A DNA stretch of 64,000 nucleotides from Lachnospiraceae bacterium (GCA_022769665.1 JALEIR010000032.1:1-64000), one strand, 5' to 3'; counted from the stretch's first letter, positions 7,976-15,946 are shown. Notes: generated by a model not told the origin, from the sequence alone. Made by a program: numbers and translations.

Positions 7976-9253
7976 ATGACTAAAGTAATAGGTGTAAGAT
8001 TCAGAACTGCGGGAAAGATATATTTTTTTGACCCGTTAAATTTTGAGATAAAACGCGGAGACCACGTCATAGTGGAGACCGCAAGAGGCATTGAATTTGG
8101 AACGGTCATGACCGGAGTGACGGAGGTGGAGGATGAGAAGGTTGTTCAGCCTCTGAAGCCGGTGATTCGTATTGCAAATGAGAGGGATATAGAGCAGGAG
8201 GCAAACAATAAGGTGAAGGAAAAGGAAGCCTTTCGCGTTTGTCTGGAAAAAATCCGCAAGCATGAACTGGAAATGAAGCTTATTGATGCGGAGTATACCT
8301 TTGACAATAATAAGGTTTTGTTTTACTTTACCGCAGACGGGCGTATTGACTTCCGCGAGCTGGTAAAGGATTTGGCAGGTGTATTTAAGACCAGAATTGA
8401 ACTGCGGCAAATCGGTGTCAGAGATGAGACTAAGATTGTTGGCGGCATCGGTATCTGTGGACGTCCTCTTTGCTGTCACAGCTACCTTTCCGATTTCGTT
8501 CCCGTATCCATCAAGATGGCAAAGGAGCAGAATTTGTCCCTGAACCCTACAAAGATTTCAGGTGTTTGCGGCAGACTGATGTGCTGCCTGAAGAATGAAG
8601 AGGAAACCTATGAGGAACTGAACCGGAGACTGCCCGGCATCGGAGATTTTGTGACCACGGAAGATGGCCTGAAGGGTGAGGTACAGAATGTCAATGTGCT
8701 GCGCCAGTTGGTGAAGGTGGTTGTGGAAAACGGAGACGAAAAGGAAATTAAAGAATACCCGGTTGAACAGCTTCAATTTAAGCGCAGACACGGCAAGAAG
8801 GAAAAAATGGACTTGTCCAAAGAGGAGATGCGGGAACTGGAGAAGCTGGAGGAGGAAGAACAACAGGAGAACCGCGAGGCGGAAGAATTGCAGGAGAACC
8901 GTAGCCGTCAGGATGGTGAGCAACGCCGGGATAATCGAAACCGTCAGAACGGTGAACAGCATCGTGATAACCGGAACCGTCAGGATGGTGAGCAGCGCGG
9001 CGATAACCGAAATCGTCAGGATGGTGAGCAGCGCCATGATAATCGGAACCGTCAGGACAGTGAGCAGCGCCGTGATAACCGGAACCGTCAGGAAGGGGAT
9101 CAGAATCAACCCGGCGAGAAGCAACGCAGTGATGAGCAGCATCGGGACGGTGAACAGAGGCAGCGCAGGAACCGCCATAACCGAAACCATCGCAACAGGC
9201 CGAGACAGGAAGGTCAGGAAGGACAGTCGAATGGCAATCATTCTGAAGGATAA
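7976..9253 (+). CDS. ricT: PSP1-domain protein RicT (YaaT) with repeat tail
   Basis: Member of the YaaT/RicT family; in Bacillus it works with RicA and RicF in a complex promoting RNase Y-dependent mRNA maturation and sporulation. Residues 1 to about 270 hold the PSP1 domain with the conserved cysteine clusters GRPLCCHSYL (about 163-172) and GVCGRLMCCLKNEEETY (about 196-212), likely Fe-S or metal ligands. The last roughly 150 residues are not in the usual family core: a Glu-rich helix followed by five 12-residue repeats of the type NRNRQDGEQRRD, then more R/N/Q-rich sequence. trmN6 starts 23 bp before its stop. Confidence 0.92.
   Translation: MTKVIGVRFRTAGKIYFFDPLNFEIKRGDHVIVETARGIEFGTVMTGVTEVEDEKVVQPLKPVIRIANERDIEQEANNKVKEKEAFRVCLEKIRKHELEMKLIDAEYTFDNNKVLFYFTADGRIDFRELVKDLAGVFKTRIELRQIGVRDETKIVGGIGICGRPLCCHSYLSDFVPVSIKMAKEQNLSLNPTKISGVCGRLMCCLKNEEETYEELNRRLPGIGDFVTTEDGLKGEVQNVNVLRQLVKVVVENGDEKEIKEYPVEQLQFKRRHGKKEKMDLSKEEMRELEKLEEEEQQENREAEELQENRSRQDGEQRRDNRNRQNGEQHRDNRNRQDGEQRGDNRNRQDGEQRHDNRNRQDSEQRRDNRNRQEGDQNQPGEKQRSDEQHRDGEQRQRRNRHNRNHRNRPRQEGQEGQSNGNHSEG
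8905..9084 (+). repeat. five 36-bp tandem repeats coding the RicT tail
   Basis: Five head-to-tail 36-bp units, each starting with CCGTCAG (TCGTCAG in one), at 8905, 8941, 8977, 9013 and 9049, plus a partial sixth. They differ by a few bases and stay in frame, giving a basic, disordered tail suggestive of RNA binding. This is a coding repeat, not a CRISPR: there are no spacers. Confidence 0.9.
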
Positions 9254-9968
9254 TGAAAGACTGGATGACCTGCAGAGAAACGGTTATAAAATTATTCAGA
9301 ACCCGGAGAAATTTTGTTTTGGGATGGATGCAGTATTGCTGACAGGTTTTGCTCATGCGGGGGAAAAAGACAGACTGTTGGATTTGGGAACGGGAACCGG
9401 AATTATCCCCATTCTCATGGCGGCAAAATACCATTGTGCTCACCTGACAGGTCTGGAGATACAGCCTGAGAGTGCCGATATGGCAGCAAGAAGTGTGGCA
9501 CTGAATAATTTATCGGATAAGATAGATATTGTAACAGGAGATATGAAAGAAGCAGACAATATTTTCCCGTCTGCTTCTTTTGACTGCATTACCTGCAATC
9601 CTCCGTATATGATAGGAAAGCATGGAATTACAAATCCGGATGCACCGAAAGCCATAGCCCGCCATGAAATATTATGTACCTTTGAGGATGTAGCGAGACA
9701 GACTGCAAAGCTGCTCAAGCCGGGAGGACATTTTTTCCTGGTGCATCGTCCTTTCAGGCTGGCAGAAATTATGACAACATTGGTGCAGTACAAGCTGGAG
9801 CCGAAGCGTATGCAACTGGTCTATCCTTATGTGGATAAGGAGCCCAACATGTTGCTCATTGAGGCTGTGCGGAGCGGAAAATCCCGTATGACGGTGGAGA
9901 AGCCGTTAATCATTTTTCGGGAACCGGGTGTCTATATGCCGGAGATTTGTGATATGTACGGTTTTTGA
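9231..9968 (+). CDS. tRNA1(Val) adenine-37 N6-methyltransferase family protein (YabB/TrmN6-like)
   Basis: 245 residues. An SAM-binding Rossmann fold with DLGTGTGIIP (motif I, about 47-56) and the catalytic NPPY motif (about 122-125) of N6-adenine methyltransferases. It matches the YabB/TrmN6 family in its usual place between yaaT and rsmI. The start at 9231 is inferred from the family N-terminus (LKDNERLDDLQRNGYKI); it overlaps the end of ricT by 23 bp, so the ribosome site (AGGAAGGACAG) lies in the ricT tail and the genes are translationally coupled. Confidence 0.88.
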   Translation: MAIILKDNERLDDLQRNGYKIIQNPEKFCFGMDAVLLTGFAHAGEKDRLLDLGTGTGIIPILMAAKYHCAHLTGLEIQPESADMAARSVALNNLSDKIDIVTGDMKEADNIFPSASFDCITCNPPYMIGKHGITNPDAPKAIARHEILCTFEDVARQTAKLLKPGGHFFLVHRPFRLAEIMTTLVQYKLEPKRMQLVYPYVDKEPNMLLIEAVRSGKSRMTVEKPLIIFREPGVYMPEICDMYGF

Positions 9969-10039
9969 TATGCAGCAGTCTGCGGAAGCCGGTACTGTAA
10001 TTTTTCGAATTTGATTGTGAGCAACAGGAGGTGACAAGG

Positions 10040-10879
10040 ATGCCGGGAACTTTATATTTGTGTGCAACGCCCATCGGTAACCTGCAGGATATGACACCAA
10101 GGGTGGTGGAAACCCTGCAGACTGTAGATGTGATTGCGGCGGAAGACACGCGCAACAGCATCAAATTGCTGAATCATTTTGATATTCATACGCCTATGAC
10201 CAGTTATCACGAGTATAATAAGGTGGAGAAAGCGAGACAGCTGATAGCACAGCTGCAGTCGGGGCAAAATATTGCATTGATTACCGATGCCGGAACCCCC
10301 GCCATCTCGGATCCCGGAGAGGTTTTGGTACGTATGTGCCATGAAAGCCATATTCCCGTTACTTCCTTACCCGGTCCGGCAGCCTGTATCACAGCGCTAA
10401 CTCTTTCCGGTTTGCCTACCAGACGGTTTTGTTTTGAAGGATTTCTGCCGGCCGATAAAAAAGAAAAAAAGCAGGTTTTGGAGGAACTGGCGGATGAGAG
10501 CCGCACCATGATTCTCTATGAGGCGCCGCATCATCTAGTGCGTACACTGGAGGAACTTTATGACACCTTGGGCAATCGCAAGATTACCCTTTGCCGGGAA
10601 TTGACCAAGAAATTTGAGACCGTTATGCCCACTTCCCTTGAAATGGCTTTGGAATATTATAAAAATGAGGAACCCAGAGGAGAATACGTTCTTGTCATTG
10701 AGGGTAAAAGTTTTGAAGAGAAGCGCATGGAAGAAATCAATTCCTGGGAGAATATGTCCATAGAGGAGCATATGGCTTACTATGAAAACAAGGGAATGGA
10801 CAGCAAGACAGCCATGAAGCAGGTTGCTAAGGACAGAGGGGTTGGAAAGCGCGAGATATATGCGTATTTAAATATGTAG
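10040..10879 (+). CDS. rsmI: 16S rRNA (cytidine-1402 2'-O)-methyltransferase
   Basis: 279 residues, tetrapyrrole-methylase fold. Family signatures: YLCATPIGNLQD at the N-terminus, AEDTRN near 35, TDAGTPAISDPG near 83-94, and LPGPAA near 112. The C-terminal helical extension (about 230-279) is also present. RsmI methylates C1402 of 16S rRNA in the decoding centre. The ATG at 10040 is preferred over an in-frame GTG at 10031 because the strong site GGAGGTG lies directly in front of it. Confidence 0.95.
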   Translation: MPGTLYLCATPIGNLQDMTPRVVETLQTVDVIAAEDTRNSIKLLNHFDIHTPMTSYHEYNKVEKARQLIAQLQSGQNIALITDAGTPAISDPGEVLVRMCHESHIPVTSLPGPAACITALTLSGLPTRRFCFEGFLPADKKEKKQVLEELADESRTMILYEAPHHLVRTLEELYDTLGNRKITLCRELTKKFETVMPTSLEMALEYYKNEEPRGEYVLVIEGKSFEEKRMEEINSWENMSIEEHMAYYENKGMDSKTAMKQVAKDRGVGKREIYAYLNM

Positions 10880-10890
10880 TATGTTAAACG

Positions 10891-10927
10891 CCCGAAATGT
10901 GCCGGGAAGGTGGATATTCGGGTTTTT
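10891..10927 (+). terminator. intrinsic terminator after rsmI
   Basis: CCCGAA (10891-10896) pairs with TTCGGG (10917-10922) across a 20-nt loop, followed by five T. It ends the yaaR-rsmI transcript about 30 bp before the next gene. The long loop makes it a moderate terminator. Confidence 0.55.
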
Positions 10928-10957
10928 GAGAAAAATTACGGAAAGGTGAGGGATAAT

Positions 10958-11137
10958 ATGGCAGCTTCAAATTGTGACGCGTGTGTCAATTATGTGTATG
11001 ACGAGGATTATGAGTGTTATTGCTGTCTCGTCAATTTAGATGAGGATGAAATGTATCGTTTCCTGTCGGGAACCCAGAAGGAGTGTCCCTATTTTCGGTT
11101 GGATGATGAATATGCAGTGGTGAGGCACCAAATATAA
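10958..11137 (+). CDS. small cysteine-rich protein (DUF6472-like)
   Basis: 59 residues with six cysteines arranged NCDAC, ECYCC and KECPYF, and an acidic centre (NLDEDEMYRFL). I recognise the pattern as the DUF6472 family of Lachnospiraceae; its function is unknown. The cysteine pairs suggest metal binding, probably zinc or Fe-S, which is inference. The ATG at 10958 follows AAAGGTGAGG; an in-frame GTG at 10910 would start inside the rsmI terminator hairpin and is rejected. Confidence 0.8.
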   Translation: MAASNCDACVNYVYDEDYECYCCLVNLDEDEMYRFLSGTQKECPYFRLDDEYAVVRHQI

Positions 11138-11158
11138 CGGGAGAGGAAAAGTAATTTT

Positions 11159-11545
11159 ATGAAATTTATGAAACAGCTTGCCATTATCATGGTCATTTCA
11201 TTCATTGCGGAGATTATGGAAGTTTTGATACCTCTGCCAATTGCTGCCAGCGTTTATGGTCTGGTGCTGATGCTGATTGGACTGGTTACGAAAATAATAC
11301 CTTTGGAAAAGGTAGAAGGAGCAGCAGATTTCCTGATAGAAATCATGCCGATTTTGTTTGTACCGCCTACAGTAAGCCTGATTGCAAATGTGGAAGCACT
11401 GAAACAAATGTTGGTGCCGCTGTTTGTTATCAGTATTGTAACAACGGTTCTGATTATGGCAGTCACAGGAAGGGTAACTCAGGGAATTATGCGGCACGAC
11501 GGCAAAAATCGGGACAGTATCGGACAGAAGGAGGAACAGCAATGA
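11159..11545 (+). CDS. lrgA: CidA/LrgA family membrane protein
   Basis: 128 residues with four predicted membrane helices and the family segment IPLPIAASVYGLVLM near 20-35. LrgA/CidA proteins were described as holin-like and linked to autolysis; in Bacillus and Streptococcus related pairs take part in pyruvate or overflow-metabolite transport. The next gene is its LrgB partner with a 4-bp overlap (ATGA). The tail (about 110-128) is polar and charged. Confidence 0.88.
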   Translation: MKFMKQLAIIMVISFIAEIMEVLIPLPIAASVYGLVLMLIGLVTKIIPLEKVEGAADFLIEIMPILFVPPTVSLIANVEALKQMLVPLFVISIVTTVLIMAVTGRVTQGIMRHDGKNRDSIGQKEEQQ

Positions 11546-12234
11546 ATGAGATCTTGACAGGGTCCGTTTTTTTCGGCATGTTTCTGACGCTTGTCTGTTA
11601 TGAGATTGGATTATGGGTTAAAAAGAAGACGAAGCTTTCTGTGGCGAATCCGTTGCTGATTGCAACTATCATCATTATCGCAGTCTTGTTGATATTTCAT
11701 ATTGATTACGATAATTATCAAAATGGTGCAAAATATATTCAATATTTCCTGACTCCTGCTACTGTGAGCCTTGCAATTCCGCTTTACAGGCAACTGGAAC
11801 TGTTGAAAAAGTATCCGAAAGCTATCATTGGAGGAATTGTCTCCGGAGTTGTAACAGCCATGTGTAGTATTTTTCTGCTCAGCCTGGCTTTCGGTTTAAA
11901 CCATGAGCAGTATGTGACTTTATTGCCGAAGTCTATTACCACAGCCATTGGTATGGGAGTGTCCGAAAAAATGGGCGGTATACCTGCACTGACGATTGCA
12001 GCAATCTGCGTGACCGGTATTACGGGGGCAATTCTGGCAGAGGCGGTCTGTAAATTGTTCAAAATAGAAGAGCCCATTGCCAAGGGTCTTGCCATAGGGA
12101 CAGGCGCCCATGCGCTCGGAACCTCGAAAGCCATGGAGCTTGGAGAGGTGGAAGGAGCCATGAGCAGCCTTTCCATTGTGGTGACGGGTATTCTCACCGT
12201 GCTGGCTGTGTCTTTTTTTGCAACTTTGATTTAA
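11542..12234 (+). CDS. lrgB: LrgB family membrane protein
   Basis: 230 residues, several membrane helices, with the family hallmark PKSITTAIGMGVSEKMGG near 133-150 and the C-terminal GTGAHALGTSKAMELGEVEGA block near 187-207. It acts with LrgA in the membrane. Expected roles are control of murein hydrolases or transport of small acids such as pyruvate; the sequence cannot separate these. Its start overlaps lrgA by 4 bp, indicating translational coupling. Confidence 0.92.
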   Translation: MNEILTGSVFFGMFLTLVCYEIGLWVKKKTKLSVANPLLIATIIIIAVLLIFHIDYDNYQNGAKYIQYFLTPATVSLAIPLYRQLELLKKYPKAIIGGIVSGVVTAMCSIFLLSLAFGLNHEQYVTLLPKSITTAIGMGVSEKMGGIPALTIAAICVTGITGAILAEAVCKLFKIEEPIAKGLAIGTGAHALGTSKAMELGEVEGAMSSLSIVVTGILTVLAVSFFATLI

Positions 12235-12240
12235 AAATCC

Positions 12241-12270
12241 GGTCTGCGTTGATTTGCAGACCGTTTTTTT
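12241..12270 (+). terminator. intrinsic terminator after lrgAB
   Basis: GGTCTGC (12241-12247) pairs with GCAGACC (12256-12262) with an 8-nt loop, followed by G and a run of eight T. A strong canonical terminator 6 bp after the lrgB stop. Confidence 0.9.
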
Positions 12271-12271
12271 T

Positions 12272-12301
12272 GCATATTTTTCCGGAAAAACGTTCACAAT
12301 A
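12272..12301 (+). promoter_or_regulatory. possible sigma-G/sigma-F-type forespore promoter
   Basis: GCATA (12272-12276), exactly 18 bp, then CACAATA (12295-12301). The Bacillus sigma-G consensus is a GHATR -35 and CATnnTA -10 spaced 18 bp, so this has one mismatch. It lies 32 bp before a pair of CotF-like spore genes. The match is by eye from a known consensus. Confidence 0.45.
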
Positions 12302-12332
12302 ACCTCGTATAAAACATAAAGGAGGTTACGAT

Positions 12333-12518
12333 ATGACCAACATTTCTGAACTGGATTTGCAGAATCTGCGTCATCTGATGGGCGGCTTTGACACCACTCA
12401 CTGTAAGATGCAGGCTTATGCGCAGGAAGCAACTGATCCTCAGGTGAAGCAGTTCTTTGAGAAAGGTGCAAAGACCGCTATGGACAATAAGCAGCAGCTT
12501 ATGAAATTCTTAGGTTAA
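12333..12518 (+). CDS. small CotF-like spore coat protein, first of a pair
   Basis: 61 residues, all helical, resembling the short spore-coat/CotF-related proteins that come as neighbouring pairs in Clostridia (LRHLMGGFDTTHCKMQAYAQ, then a helix with Asp/Lys ends). Function in the coat is by family only. It has an excellent ribosome site (AAGGAGG) 6 bases before its ATG and is followed 12 bp later by the second member. Confidence 0.65.
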   Translation: MTNISELDLQNLRHLMGGFDTTHCKMQAYAQEATDPQVKQFFEKGAKTAMDNKQQLMKFLG

Positions 12519-12530
12519 GGAGAAGGAAAA

Positions 12531-12785
12531 ATGCAGGAAAAAATTATGGTGGCAGATACCCTTGCCGGTATCAACGGAGAACTGACCCGTTATGCGGGAA
12601 TGATTGCACAGTCTGAGAACAAGGAGTTGAAAGCAACCTTAAAGCAGATGCGCAATGCCTGTGAACAATCTCAGGAAGAGCTGTATAATATTGCCAGAGA
12701 AAAATCCTACTATGTGCCTGCCAGCAAGGCGACCGAGGAAGAGGTCCGGCATGTAAAGAACCTGTTCACCCAGGGAACTCTGTAA
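12531..12785 (+). CDS. CotF family spore coat protein
   Basis: 84 residues. Shows the CotF-family pattern: a helix ending in NGELTRYAGMIAQ, a second helix with LRQMRN/CEQSQEEL-like spacing and the YY(V/K)PA motif near 60 (SYYVPASKA). Such proteins are ferritin-like helical bundles found in spore coats. It forms a two-gene unit with the 61-residue protein and ends at a terminator. Confidence 0.78.
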   Translation: MQEKIMVADTLAGINGELTRYAGMIAQSENKELKATLKQMRNACEQSQEELYNIAREKSYYVPASKATEEEVRHVKNLFTQGTL

Positions 12786-12800
12786 GGCAATGGTGAGAAA

Positions 12801-12826
12801 GGTGCGCAGCTATTGCGCACCTTTTT
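12801..12826 (+). terminator. intrinsic terminator after the CotF-like pair
   Basis: GGTGCGCA (12801-12808), 5-nt loop, TGCGCACC (12814-12821), then five T. A compact, perfect 8-bp stem. Confidence 0.92.
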
Positions 12827-12886
12827 GCGCATAAGCTGCATGATTAGCCCATAAACTTTAAGTGAATAAATATTGTGGGATAAATC

Positions 12887-13501
12887 ATGTTAAATGCAAT
12901 CTGGGCATTTATGATTCTGCTGGCGGTGGTTTTTGCCGCATGTACAGGGCATATGAGCGATGTGACAAATGCAGCGTTGGACAGCGCGGGAGAGGCAATC
13001 TCTCTCTGCCTTACCATGGCGGGGGTTGTGGCACTTTGGATGGGATTGATGGAAATTGCAAAGAAAGCAGGATTGATTGAAAAAATGACAAGAGGAATTT
13101 CTCCTTTTTTGACTTTCCTGTTTCCCCGGATTCCGAAAGCCCACCCGGCGAGAGAATACATAGCAGCCAATATTATCGCAAATGTTTTGGGACTGGGATG
13201 GGCCTGTACACCGGCAGGATTAAAAGCTATGAAAGAACTGGCAAATTTAGAAGCGGAGAGAAGTAACCCGGAATACGTGAATGCATCAGGAGACAGACAG
13301 GCCAGCAACGAAATGTGCAATTTCCTGATTTTAAATATCTCATCTCTGCAGCTGATTCCGGTAAACATGATTGCTTACCGCAGCCAGTACGGCAGTGCCA
13401 ATCCTGCGTCCATTATTGCTCCGGCCATTGCAGCAACGCTGTTCAGCTCTCTGGTGGCGGTTGTCTTCTGCAAATGGAAGGACAGAGGAGGGATAAAATG
13501 A
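12887..13501 (+). CDS. spmA: spore maturation protein A (nucleoside-recognition domain)
   Basis: 204 residues with membrane helices and the Gate/nucleoside-recognition features GLGWACTPAGLKAMKEL (about 102-118) and ISSLQLIPVNMIAYR (about 150-164). SpmA and SpmB act together in dehydration of the spore core in Bacillus and Clostridium. The ribosome site is weak (GTGGGAT). Its stop overlaps the spmB start by 4 bp. Confidence 0.92.
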   Translation: MLNAIWAFMILLAVVFAACTGHMSDVTNAALDSAGEAISLCLTMAGVVALWMGLMEIAKKAGLIEKMTRGISPFLTFLFPRIPKAHPAREYIAANIIANVLGLGWACTPAGLKAMKELANLEAERSNPEYVNASGDRQASNEMCNFLILNISSLQLIPVNMIAYRSQYGSANPASIIAPAIAATLFSSLVAVVFCKWKDRGGIK

Positions 13502-14031
13502 TCAATGCGTTAGCGCATATTTCGGATATCTTGATTCCGATTTTGTTCTTTTTCATTGTGGGCTACGGTTATGTATCCAAGGTGAAGGTGTATGAGAGCT
13601 TTCTGGACGGAGCTAAGGATGGCTTGAAAATCGTGGTGGATATCGTACCTACGCTGATTGGCCTGATGATGGCGGTGGGAATGCTGCGGGCTTCCGGTTT
13701 TTTTGATTTGTTGGGAAAGGTATTTGGCTCCATTACGGAAAAGGTGGGATTACCGGCTCAGTTGATGCCGTTACTGATTGTGAAGCTGTTTTCTTCTTCG
13801 GCGGCGACGGGGCTTGTGCTGGATATCTTTAAAAATTCCGGTCCTGACTCATATGCAGGGACATTAACCTCTATTCTGATGAGCTGCACCGAGACGGTAT
13901 TCTATACCATGAGCGTCTACTTCCTGGCAGCCAAGGTGACAAAGACACGATACACTCTTGCCGGAGCGCTTCTGGCGACATTGGCGGGCACAGTGGCAAG
14001 CGTGGTGCTGACAGCAATGTTGATAACATGA
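13498..14031 (+). CDS. spmB: spore maturation protein B
   Basis: 177 residues, membrane protein of the same fold as SpmA. Signatures: VPTLIGLMMAVGMLRASG (about 50-67), KLFSSSAATGL and SCTETVFYTMSVYF. The ATG at 13498 overlaps the spmA stop (ATGA) with GGAGGGAT upstream. It acts with SpmA in late spore maturation. Confidence 0.93.
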   Translation: MINALAHISDILIPILFFFIVGYGYVSKVKVYESFLDGAKDGLKIVVDIVPTLIGLMMAVGMLRASGFFDLLGKVFGSITEKVGLPAQLMPLLIVKLFSSSAATGLVLDIFKNSGPDSYAGTLTSILMSCTETVFYTMSVYFLAAKVTKTRYTLAGALLATLAGTVASVVLTAMLIT

Positions 14032-14095
14032 AGGCGTCGTAAATTTTGGGGATTAGGCTGAACTGTTGTCGACTGTTGCAGAATCCAAAATTTTC

Positions 14096-14124
14096 TTGAC
14101 AGGCACAGGATGTTGCGCTATAAA
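14096..14124 (+). promoter_or_regulatory. promoter before the alsS leader
   Basis: TTGACA (14096-14101), 17 bp, TATAAA (14119-14124): near-consensus sigma-A promoter. Transcription would start near 14131, only about 10 bases before a strong terminator hairpin. Confidence 0.85.
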
Positions 14125-14141
14125 TAAAGGAGTTAGAGCGA

Positions 14142-14180
14142 AGGAGCTGATTGGACCATGTGCCAATGAGCTCCTTTTTT
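14142..14180 (+). terminator. promoter-proximal terminator (possible attenuator) before alsS
   Basis: AGGAGCTGATTGG (14142-14154) pairs with CCAATGAGCTCCT (14163-14175), a 13-bp stem with one G.G mismatch and an 8-nt loop, followed by six T. It sits directly after a near-consensus promoter and about 65 bp before alsS. It must be read through for alsS to be expressed from that promoter, or it produces a short RNA of about 50 nt. It may also end the spm transcript. Confidence 0.75.
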
Positions 14181-14246
14181 GTTCTCAAATATGCTTTATG
14201 TGCAGAGAACGAGGAGCTTTCAATCATTTAGAAAGGCTTGAGAAAA

Positions 14247-15932
14247 ATGGAAAAAGAAAAAAAGACGGAAGAAAAAGAATTAGAGTGTCCTACTGCCGCC
14301 GAGGTACTGGTAAAATGTCTGGAAAATGAAGGCGTGCAGTATGTTTTCGGCATTCCGGGAGAGGAAAATCTGGATATGATGCGGGCTCTGGAGAAGTCTT
14401 CTATCCGTGTAATTGTGGTAAGGCATGAACAGGGAGCGGCATTTATGGCAGATATGTACGGACGCCTGACGGGAAAGGCGGGGGTATGCTTTTCCACCCT
14501 TGGCCCCGGTGCAACCAATCTGATTACGGGTACTGCGGATGCCAACAGTGACGGTGCACCCTTGGTAGCCATCACAGGACAGGTGGGAACGGAACGTATG
14601 CATCTGACCTCTCATCAATATTTGAATCTGGTGGAGTTGTTCGCACCGATTACAAAGAGAAGCAAGCAGATTGTCAATCCTGATTCAGTCAGCGAAATTA
14701 TGAGAATTGCATTTAAGTATGCAGAGAGTGAAAAGCCGGGTGCATGTCATGTGGATTTACCAACCAATGTTGCTGCCATGAAGGTAACACCCGGTCCGGC
14801 AGCTCTTCCGTTGAAAAAACCGGAACCGAACATAGAAAATGCATCGTTTTCCAGTATCGACAAAGCGGCTGCTTTGATTTTTAAGGCGAAAAATCCAGTA
14901 ATACTGGTGGGACACAGCGCTGTCAGAAGTGGCGCGGGAGAAGCGATTACCGCTTTTGCGGATGCATTACATATTCCGACGGTGAACACAATGATGGCAA
15001 AGGGCATAATCCCTTATACCAACAAATACTCTATGTGGACCATCGGGATTCCCCAGAAGGATTTTCAGAACAAGATTATGGATATGGCAGATCTAGTCAT
15101 TGCGGTGGGATATGATATCGTGGAGTTTGCCCCCGGAAAGTGGAATGAAGAAGGAAAACATACCATCATTCATATCGATTCCAGACCTGCACATATCAAT
15201 AAGCTGTTTCAGCCGGAGACGGAAGTTATCGGAGACATCTCTTATTCCCTTCAGCAGATACAATATCGCTGTGAACCTAAGACGGAGCCGTTGGAAATCC
15301 TGAAATTGAAGCAGGAGATGGTGGAAGAGTATGAAAGCTATGGACAGGATGATTCATTTCCCATGAAACCTCAGAGAATTCTCCATGATGTAAGGAAGTT
15401 TATGGCGGAGGATGACATTGTTATTTCCGATGTGGGGGCACATAAAATGTGGATTGCCCGGGAATACAACTGCTATAAACCCAATACCTGTATTATCTCC
15501 AACGGTTTTGCCACCATGGGAATCGCGGTACCCGGAGCGGTGGCTGCAAAGCTGATTTATCCGGAAAAGAAGGTTCTGGCAATTTCCGGAGATGGCGGCT
15601 TTATGATGAACAGCCAGGAGTATGAGACTGCTTTGAGAGAAAACATTCCTATTGTAACGCTGATTTTTTCCGATGCAAGCTACGGCCTGATTAAGTGGAA
15701 ACAGACGGATCGTTTCGGCAGTAGTTGTTATGTTGACTTTACAAATCCGGATTTTGTGAAATATGCGGAAAGTATGCATGCAAAAGGATATCGTGTGGAA
15801 AAGGCGGAGGATTTGCTGCCTATCCTGGAGGATGCATTCCGACAGAAGGTGCCCTGCATTATTGATTGCCCTGTAGACTACAGCGAGAATGAAAAATTGT
15901 CTGTTTATCTGAAAAATAAATTTGGGGAGTAA
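14247..15932 (+). CDS. alsS: acetolactate synthase, catabolic AlsS type
   Basis: Joins two pyruvates into acetolactate plus CO2 with thiamine diphosphate. 561 residues in three domains: N-terminal PYR domain with the catalytic Glu in FGIPGEE (about 37), middle domain, C-terminal PP domain with GDGGFMMNSQEYETA (about 448-462). It resembles Bacillus AlsS more than IlvB, but no alsD is adjacent, so acetoin production is not shown here. The ATG at 14247 is used; an in-frame TTG at 14238 is closer to the AAAGG site and remains possible. Its stop codon lies inside a convergent terminator. Confidence 0.88.
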   Translation: MEKEKKTEEKELECPTAAEVLVKCLENEGVQYVFGIPGEENLDMMRALEKSSIRVIVVRHEQGAAFMADMYGRLTGKAGVCFSTLGPGATNLITGTADANSDGAPLVAITGQVGTERMHLTSHQYLNLVELFAPITKRSKQIVNPDSVSEIMRIAFKYAESEKPGACHVDLPTNVAAMKVTPGPAALPLKKPEPNIENASFSSIDKAAALIFKAKNPVILVGHSAVRSGAGEAITAFADALHIPTVNTMMAKGIIPYTNKYSMWTIGIPQKDFQNKIMDMADLVIAVGYDIVEFAPGKWNEEGKHTIIHIDSRPAHINKLFQPETEVIGDISYSLQQIQYRCEPKTEPLEILKLKQEMVEEYESYGQDDSFPMKPQRILHDVRKFMAEDDIVISDVGAHKMWIAREYNCYKPNTCIISNGFATMGIAVPGAVAAKLIYPEKKVLAISGDGGFMMNSQEYETALRENIPIVTLIFSDASYGLIKWKQTDRFGSSCYVDFTNPDFVKYAESMHAKGYRVEKAEDLLPILEDAFRQKVPCIIDCPVDYSENEKLSVYLKNKFGE

Positions 15933-15946
15933 ATCTACTCCCCAAA
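15921..15946. terminator. convergent bidirectional terminator containing both stop codons
   Basis: TTTGGGGAGTA (15921-15931), loop AATC, TACTCCCCAAA (15936-15946): a perfect 11-bp inverted repeat. It contains the TAA of alsS (15930-15932) and, on the minus strand, the TAG of the kinase-like gene (15935-15937). T/A-rich flanks on both sides make it usable in both directions. Confidence 0.8.

Noticed and set aside
8905-9084. CRISPR array (36-bp repeats)
   Set aside because: The repeats are contiguous with no spacers and are in frame with ricT.
8558-9443. Long open frames in other frames across the ricT repeats
   Set aside because: Repeats without stops keep several frames open; only the ricT frame has the PSP1 domain and ribosome site.
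11159-12234. Phage holin genes
   Set aside because: The pair is LrgA/LrgB with full family signatures and there are no other phage genes.
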